A model generated the notes under the pieces. It was given only the letters and a program-made list of their open reading frames with translations, made no database searches and had not been told where the DNA came from. A stretch of 64,000 bases of DNA from Candidatus Onthocola gallistercoris (GTDB lineage Bacteria; Bacillota; Clostridia; Lachnospirales; Lachnospiraceae). The stretch is taken from the NCBI GenBank assembly GCA_018715345.1, contig DVLT01000008.1, positions 27,065-91,064 of the forward strand, given 5' to 3'. Made by a program: the position numbers and the translations under genes. Of the stretch, positions 16,292-25,125 are shown one piece after another (position 1 is the stretch's first letter; each line of letters begins with the position of its first letter).

Positions 16292-17698
16292 TTGAAAATG
16301 AAAATATATAACACTATGACACGGAAAAAGGAAGATTTTGAACCGGTGGAACCGGGCAAGGTCCGGATGTATGTATGCGGCCCCACCGTATATAATTACA
16401 TCCATATTGGAAATGCCCGTCCCATGATCGTATTTGATACGGTCCGCCGTTACTTTGAGTATAAGGGTTATGATGTGAATTATGTGTCCAATTTTACAGA
16501 TGTGGACGATAAGATCATCAAAAAGGCCAATGAAGAGGGCGTGGATGCTTCGGTCATTTCTGAGCGTTTTATCAAAGAGGCCCAGAAGGATATGGAAGGT
16601 CTGAACGTGAAGGAAGCCACCCATCATCCGAAGGCCACTGAAGAGATCGGCGGCATGATCGATATGATCCAGACATTGATCGACAAGGGCCATGCCTACA
16701 ATGCAGACGGCACTGTTTATTTCCGGACCCGTTCCTTTAATGGATACGGCAAACTTTCCAAAAAAAATATCGATGATCTGGAAGCCGGCCACCGTTCCAT
16801 TGCGGTCACCGGTGAGGAAGGCAAAGAAGATCCATTGGACTTTGTCCTTTGGAAACCGAAAAAAGAAGGGGAGCCATCCTGGCCTTCACCCTGGGGCGAG
16901 GGACGTCCGGGCTGGCATATCGAATGTTCGGTCATGTCCAAAAAATATCTGGGAGATGAGATCGATATCCATGCCGGCGGCGAAGATCTGATCTTTCCCC
17001 ACCATGAGAATGAGATCGCCCAGAGTGAGGCGGCCAATGATCATACATTTGCAAAATACTGGATGCACAATGGCTTTTTGAATATTGATAATGTGAAGAT
17101 GTCCAAGTCGTTGGGCAACTTTTTCACCGTCCGTGAGATCAGCGAAAAATATGATCTTCAAGTACTCCGGTTCTTTATGCTCAGCGCCCATTACCGCAGT
17201 CCGCTGAATTTCAGCGCGGATCTGATGGCAGCTTCCAAAAACGGTCTGGAGCGTATCTTGACCGCCGTGGATCGTCTGAAGGAACTAAAAGGGACAGACG
17301 GACAGATCCGGGCGGATGAGAAGGCGGTTGTGGAACAGACAGAGGCTCTTGTGAAGAAATTCGAGGATGCCATGGAGGATGATTTCAATACAGCAGATGC
17401 GGTTTCTGCCATATTTGAGATGGTCAAACTGGCCAATGTCTCTGTGACAGAAGATTCCAGTGCCGGCCTGATCGGCCTTGTGCGGACAAAGATCGAAACC
17501 TTGTGTGATGTACTGGGCATCATCACTGACCGGAAACAGGAGATACTGGATGGGGAGATCGAAGCGCTGATACAGGAACGTCAGGAGGCAAGAAAGGCCA
17601 GAAATTTTGCCCGGGCAGATGAGATCCGGGACATGCTGGCAAAACAGGGTATCTTGTTAGAGGATACAAGAGAAGGTGTCAAATGGAAAAGGGCTTAA
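16292..17698 (+). CDS. cysS: cysteine--tRNA ligase
   Basis: Class I synthetase that charges tRNA-Cys. The protein is 468 residues, full length. Zinc and HIGH regions read YVCGPTVYNYIHIGNARP, further zinc ligands occur in HIECSVMS and HAGGEDLIFPHHENE, and KMSKSLGNF is the KMSKS motif. A TTG start at 16292 lies six bases after GGAGG, while the ATG at 16298 would be 12 bases away; TTG is more likely. The C-terminus overlaps mrnC by 16 bases, the usual Firmicutes gene order cysS-mrnC-rlmB. Confidence 0.95.
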   Translation: MKMKIYNTMTRKKEDFEPVEPGKVRMYVCGPTVYNYIHIGNARPMIVFDTVRRYFEYKGYDVNYVSNFTDVDDKIIKKANEEGVDASVISERFIKEAQKDMEGLNVKEATHHPKATEEIGGMIDMIQTLIDKGHAYNADGTVYFRTRSFNGYGKLSKKNIDDLEAGHRSIAVTGEEGKEDPLDFVLWKPKKEGEPSWPSPWGEGRPGWHIECSVMSKKYLGDEIDIHAGGEDLIFPHHENEIAQSEAANDHTFAKYWMHNGFLNIDNVKMSKSLGNFFTVREISEKYDLQVLRFFMLSAHYRSPLNFSADLMAASKNGLERILTAVDRLKELKGTDGQIRADEKAVVEQTEALVKKFEDAMEDDFNTADAVSAIFEMVKLANVSVTEDSSAGLIGLVRTKIETLCDVLGIITDRKQEILDGEIEALIQERQEARKARNFARADEIRDMLAKQGILLEDTREGVKWKRA

Positions 17699-18183
17699 GC
17701 GAAGGAGAAACGCTTCTGGCTCAGCTTTTTCCGGCAAAAGCTGAGGATATCGGCCAGTATTCGCCGCTCACATTGGCTTACATCGGCGATGCGGCCTATG
17801 AGTTGATCGTCCGTTCTCTGCTTTTAAGACAAGGCAATGCGCCGGTGCAAAAGCTGCACCGGCGAGCCAGCCAGCTGGTCAAAGCGCCGGCTCAGGCTCG
17901 GATGATCCGCCGGCTTTCGCAGCAGGGTTATTTGTCGGAGGCGGAAGAAGCTGTCTATAAAAGAGGACGTAATGCCAAATCCCACACGGTGGCCCGGCAT
18001 GCCAGTGTATCTGAATACCGTATGGCCACTGGATTCGAGGCGCTGATGGGCTGGCTCTATCTGAAAAAAGATTACGGCCGGATGCTGACCCTGATACGGA
18101 AAGGACTGGATGCGGGGATGGAGCAGATACTCGGCTTGGAACAGAAAGACGGCTGTCCGCCGGTTTTGGAAGAAGATTTGTAA
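17683..18183 (+). CDS. mrnC: mini-ribonuclease III
   Basis: MrnC trims 23S rRNA ends. The 166-residue protein is an RNase III catalytic domain without the dsRNA-binding domain: LTLAYIGDAAYELIVR is the signature with the metal-binding Asp, YKRGRNAKSHT follows, and the second metal-ligand region is ATGFEALMGWLYL. Start ATG 17683 overlaps the end of cysS. A 25-residue C-terminal extension (rich in Glu and Pro) goes slightly beyond the catalytic fold. Confidence 0.93.
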   Translation: MEKGLSEGETLLAQLFPAKAEDIGQYSPLTLAYIGDAAYELIVRSLLLRQGNAPVQKLHRRASQLVKAPAQARMIRRLSQQGYLSEAEEAVYKRGRNAKSHTVARHASVSEYRMATGFEALMGWLYLKKDYGRMLTLIRKGLDAGMEQILGLEQKDGCPPVLEEDL

Positions 18184-18219
18184 AAGATCCGGATGGATAG
18201 GTATACAGGAGATGAAAAC

Positions 18220-18960
18220 ATGGGATATGAAGAATTGAAGATAGAGGGCCGGAATCCGGTGCTGGAAGCGTTCCGTTCCGGAAAGACGATCGATAAGCTG
18301 TTTGTCCAGGATGGATGCCAGGATGGACCGATCCGGACTATTTTGAGGGAAGCCAGAAAACAGGATACGATCGTCCGCTTTGTGACAAAAGAACGGCTGG
18401 ATCAGCTTTCTGAGACCCGCCGTCACCAGGGCGTGATCGCCATAGCAGCAGCCTACACCTATGCCACAGTGGAAGATATATTGGAAAAGGCCGCCCAAAA
18501 GGGAGAGGATCCGTTTATTTTTATCCTGGACGGCATTGAAGATCCCCATAATCTGGGGGCCATGATCCGTACGGCCAATCTGTGCGGCGCCCACGGCGTG
18601 ATCATTCCAAAACATAGAGCAGTGGGCTTGACCGGCGTGGTGGCCCGGACTTCTGCCGGAGCTATCAACTATACACCTGTGGCCAAGGTCGCCAATCTGG
18701 GCCAGACTGTGGAGCAGCTGAAAAAGGCGGGACTATGGTTTGTATGCGCGGATATGGATGGGGAAGTGATGTACCGTCTGAACCTGAAGGGCCCCATTGG
18801 CCTGATCATCGGCAGTGAAGGAGAGGGTGTGGGACGGCTGTTGAAGGAAAAATGCGATTTTACGGCAGCGATCCCCATGAAAGGGGATATCGATTCCCTG
18901 AATGCCTCCGTTGCGGCAGGCGTACTGGCTTACGAGATCGTCCGGCAGAGGATGATGTGA
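18220..18960 (+). CDS. rlmB: 23S rRNA (guanosine-2'-O-)-methyltransferase RlmB
   Basis: SPOUT methyltransferase of 246 residues that methylates the 2'-O of G2251 in 23S rRNA. An N-terminal substrate-binding domain (IEGRNPVLEAFRSG) is followed by the SPOUT domain with motif 1 DGIEDPHNLGAMIRTANLCG, motif 2 LIIGSEGEGVG and motif 3 IPMKGDIDSLNASVAAGVL that forms the knot. ATG 18220 has AGGAG eight bases upstream; an upstream in-frame ATG at 18193 lacks a ribosome site. Third gene of the cysS-mrnC-rlmB group. Confidence 0.94.
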   Translation: MGYEELKIEGRNPVLEAFRSGKTIDKLFVQDGCQDGPIRTILREARKQDTIVRFVTKERLDQLSETRRHQGVIAIAAAYTYATVEDILEKAAQKGEDPFIFILDGIEDPHNLGAMIRTANLCGAHGVIIPKHRAVGLTGVVARTSAGAINYTPVAKVANLGQTVEQLKKAGLWFVCADMDGEVMYRLNLKGPIGLIIGSEGEGVGRLLKEKCDFTAAIPMKGDIDSLNASVAAGVLAYEIVRQRMM

Positions 18961-18967
18961 CCGGGAT

Positions 18968-18996
18968 TTGACACATGCACGGTCATTGTATATAAT
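18968..18996 (+). promoter_or_regulatory. Consensus sigma-A promoter upstream of the SEC-C gene
   Basis: Perfect TTGACA at 18968-18973 and perfect TATAAT at 18991-18996 with 17-base spacing, directly after rlmB. Confidence 0.88.
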
Positions 18997-19036
18997 GAAT
19001 GAGATAAAATTTAGTCAAAGGATAAGGTGAGTGACA

Positions 19037-19546
19037 ATGAGTTTAATGCAGCAGTGGGAAGACAGAATGGAGGCGCTGAAAAAAGATACTTCAGGCCAGC
19101 AGAAATTCTGGACAGACTATTTCCTTCAGGAAAAAGCAATTTATGAACAGTTGCTGGAAGAGCCGGTGGAAGTTGTTTCCGGCACAGTGCAGGAACTGGC
19201 AGATAAATATGGCATGGATGTGGTCCTTTTCGGCGGCGGATTTCTGGATGGTATCAATGAAAGCATCAAGGAACCGAATCCGGTAAACGAGTTGGAACCG
19301 GATTCCCATGTGACGATCGACATTGATCTGGAAAAACTGTACTACAATATGGTGGCAGCCAGAGCCGACTGGCTTTATGAACTGCCCCAGTGGGATAAGC
19401 TGCTCACAGAAGAAAGACGGAAAGAACTTTACAAGGAGCAGAAACGTTCCACCACCATCGTAAAGGGCAAGAAGATCGGCAGAAATGATCCTTGTCCTTG
19501 CGGCAGCGGAAAGAAATATAAGTTTTGCTGCGGAAGAAATAAATGA
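19037..19546 (+). CDS. SEC-C metal-binding domain protein
   Basis: Protein of 169 residues. The C-terminal 22 residues form a SEC-C zinc motif, [19 protein letters not shown], with the C-x-C...C-C ligand set found at the end of SecA and in many small proteins. The preceding 140 residues are mostly helical with a strongly acidic middle ([20 protein letters not shown]) and resemble a common clostridial stand-alone family of unknown role. It has its own consensus promoter and a terminator, so it is monocistronic. Start ATG 19037 follows AAGGTG by seven bases. SEC-C motifs often mediate binding to SecB or nucleic acid; the function here is not known. Confidence 0.82.
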   Translation: MSLMQQWEDRMEALKKDTSGQQKFWTDYFLQEKAIYEQLLEEPVEVVSGTVQELADKYGMDVVLFGGGFLDGINESIKEPNPVNELEPDSHVTIDIDLEKLYYNMVAARADWLYELPQWDKLLTEERRKELYKEQKRSTTIVKGKKIGRNDPCPCGSGKKYKFCCGRNK

Positions 19547-19564
19547 TAAAGATCGGACAAAAGA

Positions 19565-19593
19565 CACAGGCTTGAATAGCCTGTGCCTTTTTT
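19565..19593 (+). terminator. Terminator of the SEC-C gene
   Basis: Eight-base-pair perfect stem CACAGGCT/AGCCTGTG with a five-base loop, then CC and six T. Confidence 0.85.
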
Positions 19594-19640
19594 ATTAAAA
19601 ATAACTAAAAAAGATATGAAATATTCAGCAGTTATGCCTG

Positions 19641-19669
19641 TTTACAAGAAGAGAAACCGGGGATATAAT
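19641..19669 (+). promoter_or_regulatory. Promoter of the sucrose operon
   Basis: TTTACA at 19641-19646 and TATAAT at 19664-19669, 17-base spacing. The first operator begins 11 bases after the -10 box, in the start-site region. Confidence 0.8.
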
Positions 19670-19679
19670 AAAACCATCA

Positions 19680-19697
19680 TATGAGAACGTTCTCATA
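19680..19697 (+). promoter_or_regulatory. LacI-type operator O1 of the sucrose operon
   Basis: Perfect 18-base palindrome TATGAGAACGTTCTCATA with a central CG, the form bound by LacI/GalR proteins. It covers the expected transcription start, so binding would block initiation. The cognate repressor is probably the LacI protein encoded at the end of this operon. Confidence 0.82.
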
Positions 19698-19748
19698 AAA
19701 CAAACAAAATGAACGTGAATAAATGGCTTAAATAAAAGAATATATCAT

Positions 19749-19764
19749 ATGAGAACGATTACAT
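19749..19764 (+). promoter_or_regulatory. LacI-type operator O2 of the sucrose operon
   Basis: ATGAGAACGATTACAT repeats the left half of O1 exactly (ATGAGAACG) with a degenerate right half. Centres of O1 and O2 lie about 68 bases apart, a distance allowing cooperative binding or looping. Confidence 0.65.
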
Positions 19765-19788
19765 CATAAATCAAAGGGAGGAAAAATC

Positions 19789-21690
19789 ATGGACTACAAA
19801 AGGTCGGCAAAAGAAGTCATTGAGTACATTGGCGGAAAAGAGAATATCGTTTCTGCGGCCCACTGCGCCACAAGACTCCGCCTTGTCATCGCGGACAATG
19901 ACAAGATGAACACAGAGGCCATTGAGAATGTGGACGGTGTGAAAGGCGTGTTTGAGGCAGCCGGGCAGATCCAGATCATCTTTGGGACCGGAACGGTCAA
20001 CAAGGTGTATGATGAATTTATTGCCCAGGCAGGCATTACAGCCGCATCGAAAGACGATGTGAAACAGGCGGCCAATGCCCAGCAGAACGTGTTTAAGAGA
20101 GGTATAAAGACACTGGGAGACATATTTGTCCCCATTATCCCTGCGATCGTGGCCAGCGGTCTGCTCATGGGTGTTTTGGAAGGTCTGTGCAATGTGTGGC
20201 CGGAGATGGCCAATTCCGGCACTTATACGATCATCCATATGTTCAGCAACGCGGCCTTTAACTTTCTGCCGATACTGATCGCCATTTCGGCGGCCAGAAC
20301 CTTTGGCGGCAATCTGTTCCTTGGCGCTGTCATCGGTATGATCATGATCCACGGCGATCTGATCAATGCCTGGTCCGTATCCGGCATGAATCCGGCGGAT
20401 ATCCCCACAGCAAGCGTGTGGTTTGGTCTTTATGATATACAGTTGGTGGGTTATCAGGGACATGTCATCCCGGTTATCATTGCCGTATGGTTGATGTCTT
20501 TTATCGAGAAACGGCTGCACAAGATCGTGCCGGAGATCATCGATCTGTTTGTGACGCCTTTGGTATCCGTACTTGTGACCGGATATCTGACATTGACCAT
20601 TATCGGACCCATATTCTCCACAGTGGAAAACTGGGTACTTTCCGGAGCGCAGGCTCTGATATCCATTCCCTTTGGCATCGGCGCGGCCGTTGCCGGCGCC
20701 CTGTATGCCCCCACGGTTGTGGCAGGACTCCATCATATGTACAATGCCCTTGAAGCAGGGCTCATCAGTCAGATCGGTGTCAATACATGGATGCCCATTG
20801 CCACAGCAGCCAACGTGGCCCAGGGTGCAGCCGCGCTGGCAGTTGCGCTCAAAACAAGAAACAACAAGACAAAAGCTATGGCTTTGCCGGCTTCCTTATC
20901 CGCATTTCTCGGCATCACCGAACCGGCCATTTTTGGTGTCAACATCCGTTTTATGACGCCTTTTGTAGCCGGCTGTATCGGCGGCGCCTGCGGCGCCCTC
21001 GTGGCAGGCATATTTGGCATCGGAGCCAGCGCCTATGGCATCACCGGCCTGTTTGGTTTCCTGATCACGACCAATTATACATTCCAGTATGCTCTTGAGA
21101 TGATCGTGGCTGCAGCTGTTGCTTTTGTGATCTCTTGGGCTTTGTTTAAAGGAGAGGACAAAAAGACGAAAAAAGCGTCGGGGACAACAAGTGTACAGGC
21201 AGCAGCCAGCCTGACTGCGCCTGCTGAAGGAAAGGATGAAAAAAATACGGTATATGCACCGATGAAGGGTGAAGCGATCCCCATGACAGAAGTGAAAGAT
21301 GAAACCTTTGCAGGGGAAGTACTGGGAAAAGGCTTTGCCATGATCCCGGAAGAAGGGAAGATCTATGCGCCTTTCAATGGTACGTTGGATATGATCTTTG
21401 ATACAAAACATGCCTTGGGACTGACCAGTCAGGATGGTGTTGAACTGCTGATCCATGTGGGAATCAATACAGTGGAACTGAATGGCCAATATTATACAGC
21501 CCATGCACAGAATGGCGATACTATCCGCCAGGGACAGCTGCTCCTGGAATTTGATATTCCCAAGATCCAGGCGGCGGGATATGATGTGACCACGCCGGTG
21601 ATCGTTACAAATACGCCGGATTACAGCGAAATACTCGTTGAAAAGACTGGAGCCTGCGATGCGGGAGAGAAAGTGATGACAGTAAAATGA
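19789..21690 (+). CDS. sucrose-type PTS transporter EIIBCA
   Basis: Membrane permease that imports and phosphorylates sucrose (or another beta-glucoside-family sugar). Domains in the 633 residues: IIB at 1-90 with phosphorylated Cys26 in SAAHCATRLRL; IIC at about 105-450 with ten or so membrane spans and the conserved GITEPAIFGVN; a linker rich in Ala/Lys/Thr; IIA of the glucose family at 480-633 with phosphorylated His556 in LLIHVGINTVEL. The fused IIA means no separate IIA-Glc is needed. Start ATG 19789 follows GGGAGG. The next gene, sucrose-6-phosphate hydrolase, overlaps by four bases, which makes sucrose the best guess. Confidence 0.9.
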   Translation: MDYKRSAKEVIEYIGGKENIVSAAHCATRLRLVIADNDKMNTEAIENVDGVKGVFEAAGQIQIIFGTGTVNKVYDEFIAQAGITAASKDDVKQAANAQQNVFKRGIKTLGDIFVPIIPAIVASGLLMGVLEGLCNVWPEMANSGTYTIIHMFSNAAFNFLPILIAISAARTFGGNLFLGAVIGMIMIHGDLINAWSVSGMNPADIPTASVWFGLYDIQLVGYQGHVIPVIIAVWLMSFIEKRLHKIVPEIIDLFVTPLVSVLVTGYLTLTIIGPIFSTVENWVLSGAQALISIPFGIGAAVAGALYAPTVVAGLHHMYNALEAGLISQIGVNTWMPIATAANVAQGAAALAVALKTRNNKTKAMALPASLSAFLGITEPAIFGVNIRFMTPFVAGCIGGACGALVAGIFGIGASAYGITGLFGFLITTNYTFQYALEMIVAAAVAFVISWALFKGEDKKTKKASGTTSVQAAASLTAPAEGKDEKNTVYAPMKGEAIPMTEVKDETFAGEVLGKGFAMIPEEGKIYAPFNGTLDMIFDTKHALGLTSQDGVELLIHVGINTVELNGQYYTAHAQNGDTIRQGQLLLEFDIPKIQAAGYDVTTPVIVTNTPDYSEILVEKTGACDAGEKVMTVK

Positions 21691-23138
21691 ATGAAAAAGG
21701 GAAAACATTGTTGGCGGAAACATTAAAACGGGAAAAGGAAGGCGCCCTTCTGGCGGCGTCTGACCCATACCGTTTAAAATTTCATCTGATGCCCAAGGCG
21801 GGATGGATGAACGACCCAAATGGTCTGTGCCAATTCAAGGGTGTATATCATGTGTTTTATCAGTATTCGCCTCTGGATGCCAAGGGCGGCATGAAGGCGT
21901 GGGGGCATCAGACGACCCGCGATTTTATCCATTGGGAACATGAGCCGGCTCCCCTTTTCCCGGACAGGGATTTTGACCGGAGCGGCGTCTATTCCGGTTC
22001 CGCTTTTATCCATGATGACCGGATGTATCTGTTTTATACAGGCAATGTGAAACTGGACGGGGACTATGACTATATCAACAACGGACGGGAAGCCAATACC
22101 ATCCTGGTGGAAAGTGGGGATGGCCATCGCTTTTCGGACAAAGAACTTCTTATGACCCGGAAGGACTATCCTGACGACTATACCTGCCATATAAGAGATC
22201 CAAAGGTATGGGAGGAGGACGGTCGTTTCTACATGATCCAGGGCGGCAGAAAAACAGGCGATACAGGTGCAGCTCTGATCTTCGGCTCACAGGATCTGCG
22301 TCACTGGACATTCGAAAAGGAACTGAAAACCGATGGATATTTTGGCTATATGTGGGAATGCCCGGACTATTTTGAACTGGATGGTGAAAAGGTCTTATCC
22401 TTTTCGCCCCAGGGATTGGGATCGGAAAGGTATCGTTTCCAAAACGTATACCAGTCCGGCCATGTGGTCCTGCAAAAATCACCGGTTGATTTTACAGAAG
22501 ACGACCGGGTGGATGAAAGCACATTTGAAGAGTGGGATCACGGTTTTGATTTCTATGCGCCTCAGACATTTCTGGATGAGAAAGGCCGGCGCATACTCAT
22601 CGGCTGGGCAGGCGTTCCCGATGCGGACTATGACAATGAGCCCACTGTGGAAAGAGGCTGGCAGCATGCCTTGACTTTGCCGCGGGTCCTGCATGTGAAA
22701 AACGGCAAGATGATCCAGATACCGGTGGAAGAATTGGAAGAACTCCGAGATGAGGCATTTAAGATAAATGCGGGAGAGAAAAAGAGACTGGATCGGGAGA
22801 CATTCGAGATGGCGATCCGGCCGGAGACAGGGAAGGAATTTCAGACAGTTTTTGAGTGCGGCTGCGAAAAAATTGTGATAGAATATACCAAAGACTGCGT
22901 GTTCCGTCTGCAGATATCTGAAGAAGCCGGGCGGGGAAGGAAGCTGCGCGAGATACGCGTGGATGAGCTTCGCAGCTTGAGGATTTTTATGGATACTTCC
23001 CTGATCGAAATATATGTAAATGACGGTGAGAACGTCTTTACGTCCAGATTTTATTTTCCAAGACGGGACCGCACGGTATGTGTTGAAGGTGCCGATAGGA
23101 TAAAAGGATGGTACCTGTCGGAAATGGAGGGAAATTAA
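21687..23138 (+). CDS. sucrose-6-phosphate hydrolase (GH32)
   Basis: Splits sucrose-6-phosphate to glucose-6-phosphate and fructose. GH32 protein of 483 residues: nucleophile Asp in WMNDPNG near residue 36, transition-state Asp in HIRDPKVW, and acid/base Glu in MWECPDYFEL; the C-terminal beta-sandwich holds the DTSLIEIYVNDGE strand. It has no secretion signal, consistent with an intracellular phosphosugar substrate supplied by the PTS. The ATG overlaps the PTS stop codon (ATGA). Corresponds to scrB/sacA of other Firmicutes. Confidence 0.92.
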   Translation: MNEKGKTLLAETLKREKEGALLAASDPYRLKFHLMPKAGWMNDPNGLCQFKGVYHVFYQYSPLDAKGGMKAWGHQTTRDFIHWEHEPAPLFPDRDFDRSGVYSGSAFIHDDRMYLFYTGNVKLDGDYDYINNGREANTILVESGDGHRFSDKELLMTRKDYPDDYTCHIRDPKVWEEDGRFYMIQGGRKTGDTGAALIFGSQDLRHWTFEKELKTDGYFGYMWECPDYFELDGEKVLSFSPQGLGSERYRFQNVYQSGHVVLQKSPVDFTEDDRVDESTFEEWDHGFDFYAPQTFLDEKGRRILIGWAGVPDADYDNEPTVERGWQHALTLPRVLHVKNGKMIQIPVEELEELRDEAFKINAGEKKRLDRETFEMAIRPETGKEFQTVFECGCEKIVIEYTKDCVFRLQISEEAGRGRKLREIRVDELRSLRIFMDTSLIEIYVNDGENVFTSRFYFPRRDRTVCVEGADRIKGWYLSEMEGN

Positions 23139-23140
23139 CA

Positions 23141-24106
23141 TTGAAAAAATTACTTGCTATAGGAGAAGCGTTGATCGACCTGATTCCGGAAGAGACAGGC
23201 AGAGCCCTAAAGGATGTGATCGGTTTTCGTCCGGCAGTGGGCGGCGCGCCGGCCAATGTGTGCGGTGCCTATTCCCGGCTTGGCGGGCCGTCGGAGATGA
23301 TCACCCAGCTGGGGATGGATCCCTTTGGCGACAAGATCATCGAAGAGTTTGACCGATATCATATCGGAAGGGATTATGTTTCAAGGACAGCGGAGGCCAA
23401 CACATCTTTGGCTTTTGTAGCTTTAAAGGAGGACGGGAACCGGGAGTTTTCTTTTTACCGGAAACCGGGGGCAGATATGCTCATGAGTCCCGACCGGATC
23501 CGCCGGGAGTGGTTTGAAGATGCTTTTGCGCTGCATTTCTGTTCCGTATCCATAGGAGATTTCTCCATGAAGGAAGCGCATAAACGGGCCATCTGCTATG
23601 CGGAGGAGACGGGAACATTGATCAGTTTCGATCCCAATCTGCGCTTTGCCCTGTGGCCAAGTAATGAAGAACTGAAAACGGCTGTGGATGAATTTCTTCC
23701 CAAAGCGAATATACTGAAGATCTCAGACGAGGAACTGGAATTTCTCACCGGCAAGACCGAGATAGAAGATGCGCTGCCCCAGCTCATGCAAGGAAATGTG
23801 AGACTGGTCATCTATACAAAGGGGTCCAAGGGGGCGCAGGCGTTTACTGCTTCCACAAAGGCAAAAGCAGCCAGCAGGAAGGTTAAGGCCATCGATACGA
23901 CAGGAGCGGGGGATGCCTTCATCGGATCCTTCCTGTTCCAGCTTTCAAAAGATGGGGTCAGCGCGGACACGCTTTCGGAACTGTCTGCGGATCAGCTGAC
24001 CCGGTACCTGGATTTTTCCAACAGATACTGCGGCTTGAGCGTGCAGCGCAATGGCGCCATCATGTCCTATCCCACGTTGGATGAGATGATAGGAGAGATG
24101 TCATGA
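23141..24106 (+). CDS. scrK: fructokinase, PfkB/ribokinase family
   Basis: Phosphorylates the fructose released by the hydrolase. The 321-residue protein carries the PfkB signatures: GEALIDLIPE at the N-terminus, GGAPANVCGAYSRLGG near residue 30, and the anion-hole motif IDTTGAGDAFIGSFL near residue 255 with the catalytic Asp. I start it at TTG 23141, nine bases after GGAGGG at 23126-23131 and two bases after the previous stop; in-frame upstream ATG 23108 lies inside the hydrolase gene. The ATGA overlap with the repressor gene shows tight coupling. The symbol is by operon role; substrate preference is inferred. Confidence 0.88.
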   Translation: MKKLLAIGEALIDLIPEETGRALKDVIGFRPAVGGAPANVCGAYSRLGGPSEMITQLGMDPFGDKIIEEFDRYHIGRDYVSRTAEANTSLAFVALKEDGNREFSFYRKPGADMLMSPDRIRREWFEDAFALHFCSVSIGDFSMKEAHKRAICYAEETGTLISFDPNLRFALWPSNEELKTAVDEFLPKANILKISDEELEFLTGKTEIEDALPQLMQGNVRLVIYTKGSKGAQAFTASTKAKAASRKVKAIDTTGAGDAFIGSFLFQLSKDGVSADTLSELSADQLTRYLDFSNRYCGLSVQRNGAIMSYPTLDEMIGEMS

Positions 24107-25125
24107 CGATCAATGAGATAGCCCGGTTGGCAGGTGTATCCAGAGCCACAGTATCCCGGTATCTGAACGATGGATATGTCAGTGAGGAGAAACGGCAGAT
24201 TTTACAGAAAGTCATCAAAGACACAGGATATGAGCCGTCCAAGCAGGCGCAGAACCTGCGTAAAAAGACCACCGGACTGATCGGCGTGATCATCCCCAGG
24301 ATCCAGTCCGAATCGGTCAGCCGGATGGTGGCCGGCATAAGCAGCGTTCTTTCCAAAGAAGGCTATCAGCTGCTTTTGGCCAATACTCAGAATGATGAGA
24401 AGGAAGAACTGAAGTACCTCCGTATATTCCGAAACAATCAGGTGGACGGTGTGATCTTTATAGGGACCATCTTTACCCGGGAACACTTCCGGCTGATGGA
24501 AGAACTGGAAGTGCCGTTGGTCGTATTGGGACAACAGATCCAGGCATGGCCCTGCGTCTATCAGGACGATTACCATGCGGCCTATGATCTGACTGCGCGC
24601 TTACTGAAACAGGCTTCCAAGATCGGCTATATCGGTGTCACCACCTTGGATAAGGCGGTGGGAGAAGGACGTAAACAAGGCTTTATGGATGCGGTGGCGG
24701 ATATCAAACCCGAGTGCCAGGTGGAGATCCGGCAGGCGGCTTTCAGCGCCCTGGCCGGATATGATAAGGCCCGAGAACTGCTGACGAAGGAACCCAAGAC
24801 GGATACCCTTTTTTGCGTGACCGATGAGATCGCGGCCGGCGCGCTGAAATATCTTCATGAAGCCGGATATCAGGTCCCGGAGCAGGTTCAGCTGGTCGGT
24901 TTTGGCGATACGGCCATGGGTAAAATGGTCACCCCCGAAATCTCCAGCGTGCACTTTTATTATAAAACCAGCGGAATGGAAGCGGCGAAGCTGCTTCTGG
25001 AGATCCTCCAGGAGGGCAGGGATATTAAAAAAGAGATCAAGATGGGATACCGTTTATGTATCTGCGCTTCCCTCCGGGCTCCGACAGCCGACAACGGATC
25101 TAGGACTTGTAAAAGCGGAGCGTGA
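24103..25125 (+). CDS. LacI family repressor of the sucrose operon
   Basis: Transcription regulator of 340 residues. N-terminal LacI helix-turn-helix TINEIARLAGVSRATVSRYL at residues 2-21 with the hinge region near 50-60, then a periplasmic-binding-protein-like sensor domain (GLIGVIIPRIQSES from residue 63). It likely senses sucrose-6-phosphate or fructose phosphate and binds the palindromes at 19680 and 19749, making an autoregulated operon. The gene is last of four; its 3' end overlaps the convergent LysR gene by 26 bases with no terminator visible between them. A short Lys/Arg-rich tail ends the protein. Confidence 0.9.
   Translation: MTINEIARLAGVSRATVSRYLNDGYVSEEKRQILQKVIKDTGYEPSKQAQNLRKKTTGLIGVIIPRIQSESVSRMVAGISSVLSKEGYQLLLANTQNDEKEELKYLRIFRNNQVDGVIFIGTIFTREHFRLMEELEVPLVVLGQQIQAWPCVYQDDYHAAYDLTARLLKQASKIGYIGVTTLDKAVGEGRKQGFMDAVADIKPECQVEIRQAAFSALAGYDKARELLTKEPKTDTLFCVTDEIAAGALKYLHEAGYQVPEQVQLVGFGDTAMGKMVTPEISSVHFYYKTSGMEAAKLLLEILQEGRDIKKEIKMGYRLCICASLRAPTADNGSRTCKSGA

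Noticed and set aside
19750..20740. Antisense open frame opposite the PTS gene
   Set aside because: It is a mirror of the EIIBCA coding sequence without any domain.
24960..25125. Possible frame problem at the LacI/LysR convergent overlap
   Set aside because: Both proteins end naturally; a 26-base tail-to-tail overlap is unusual but not evidence of error.
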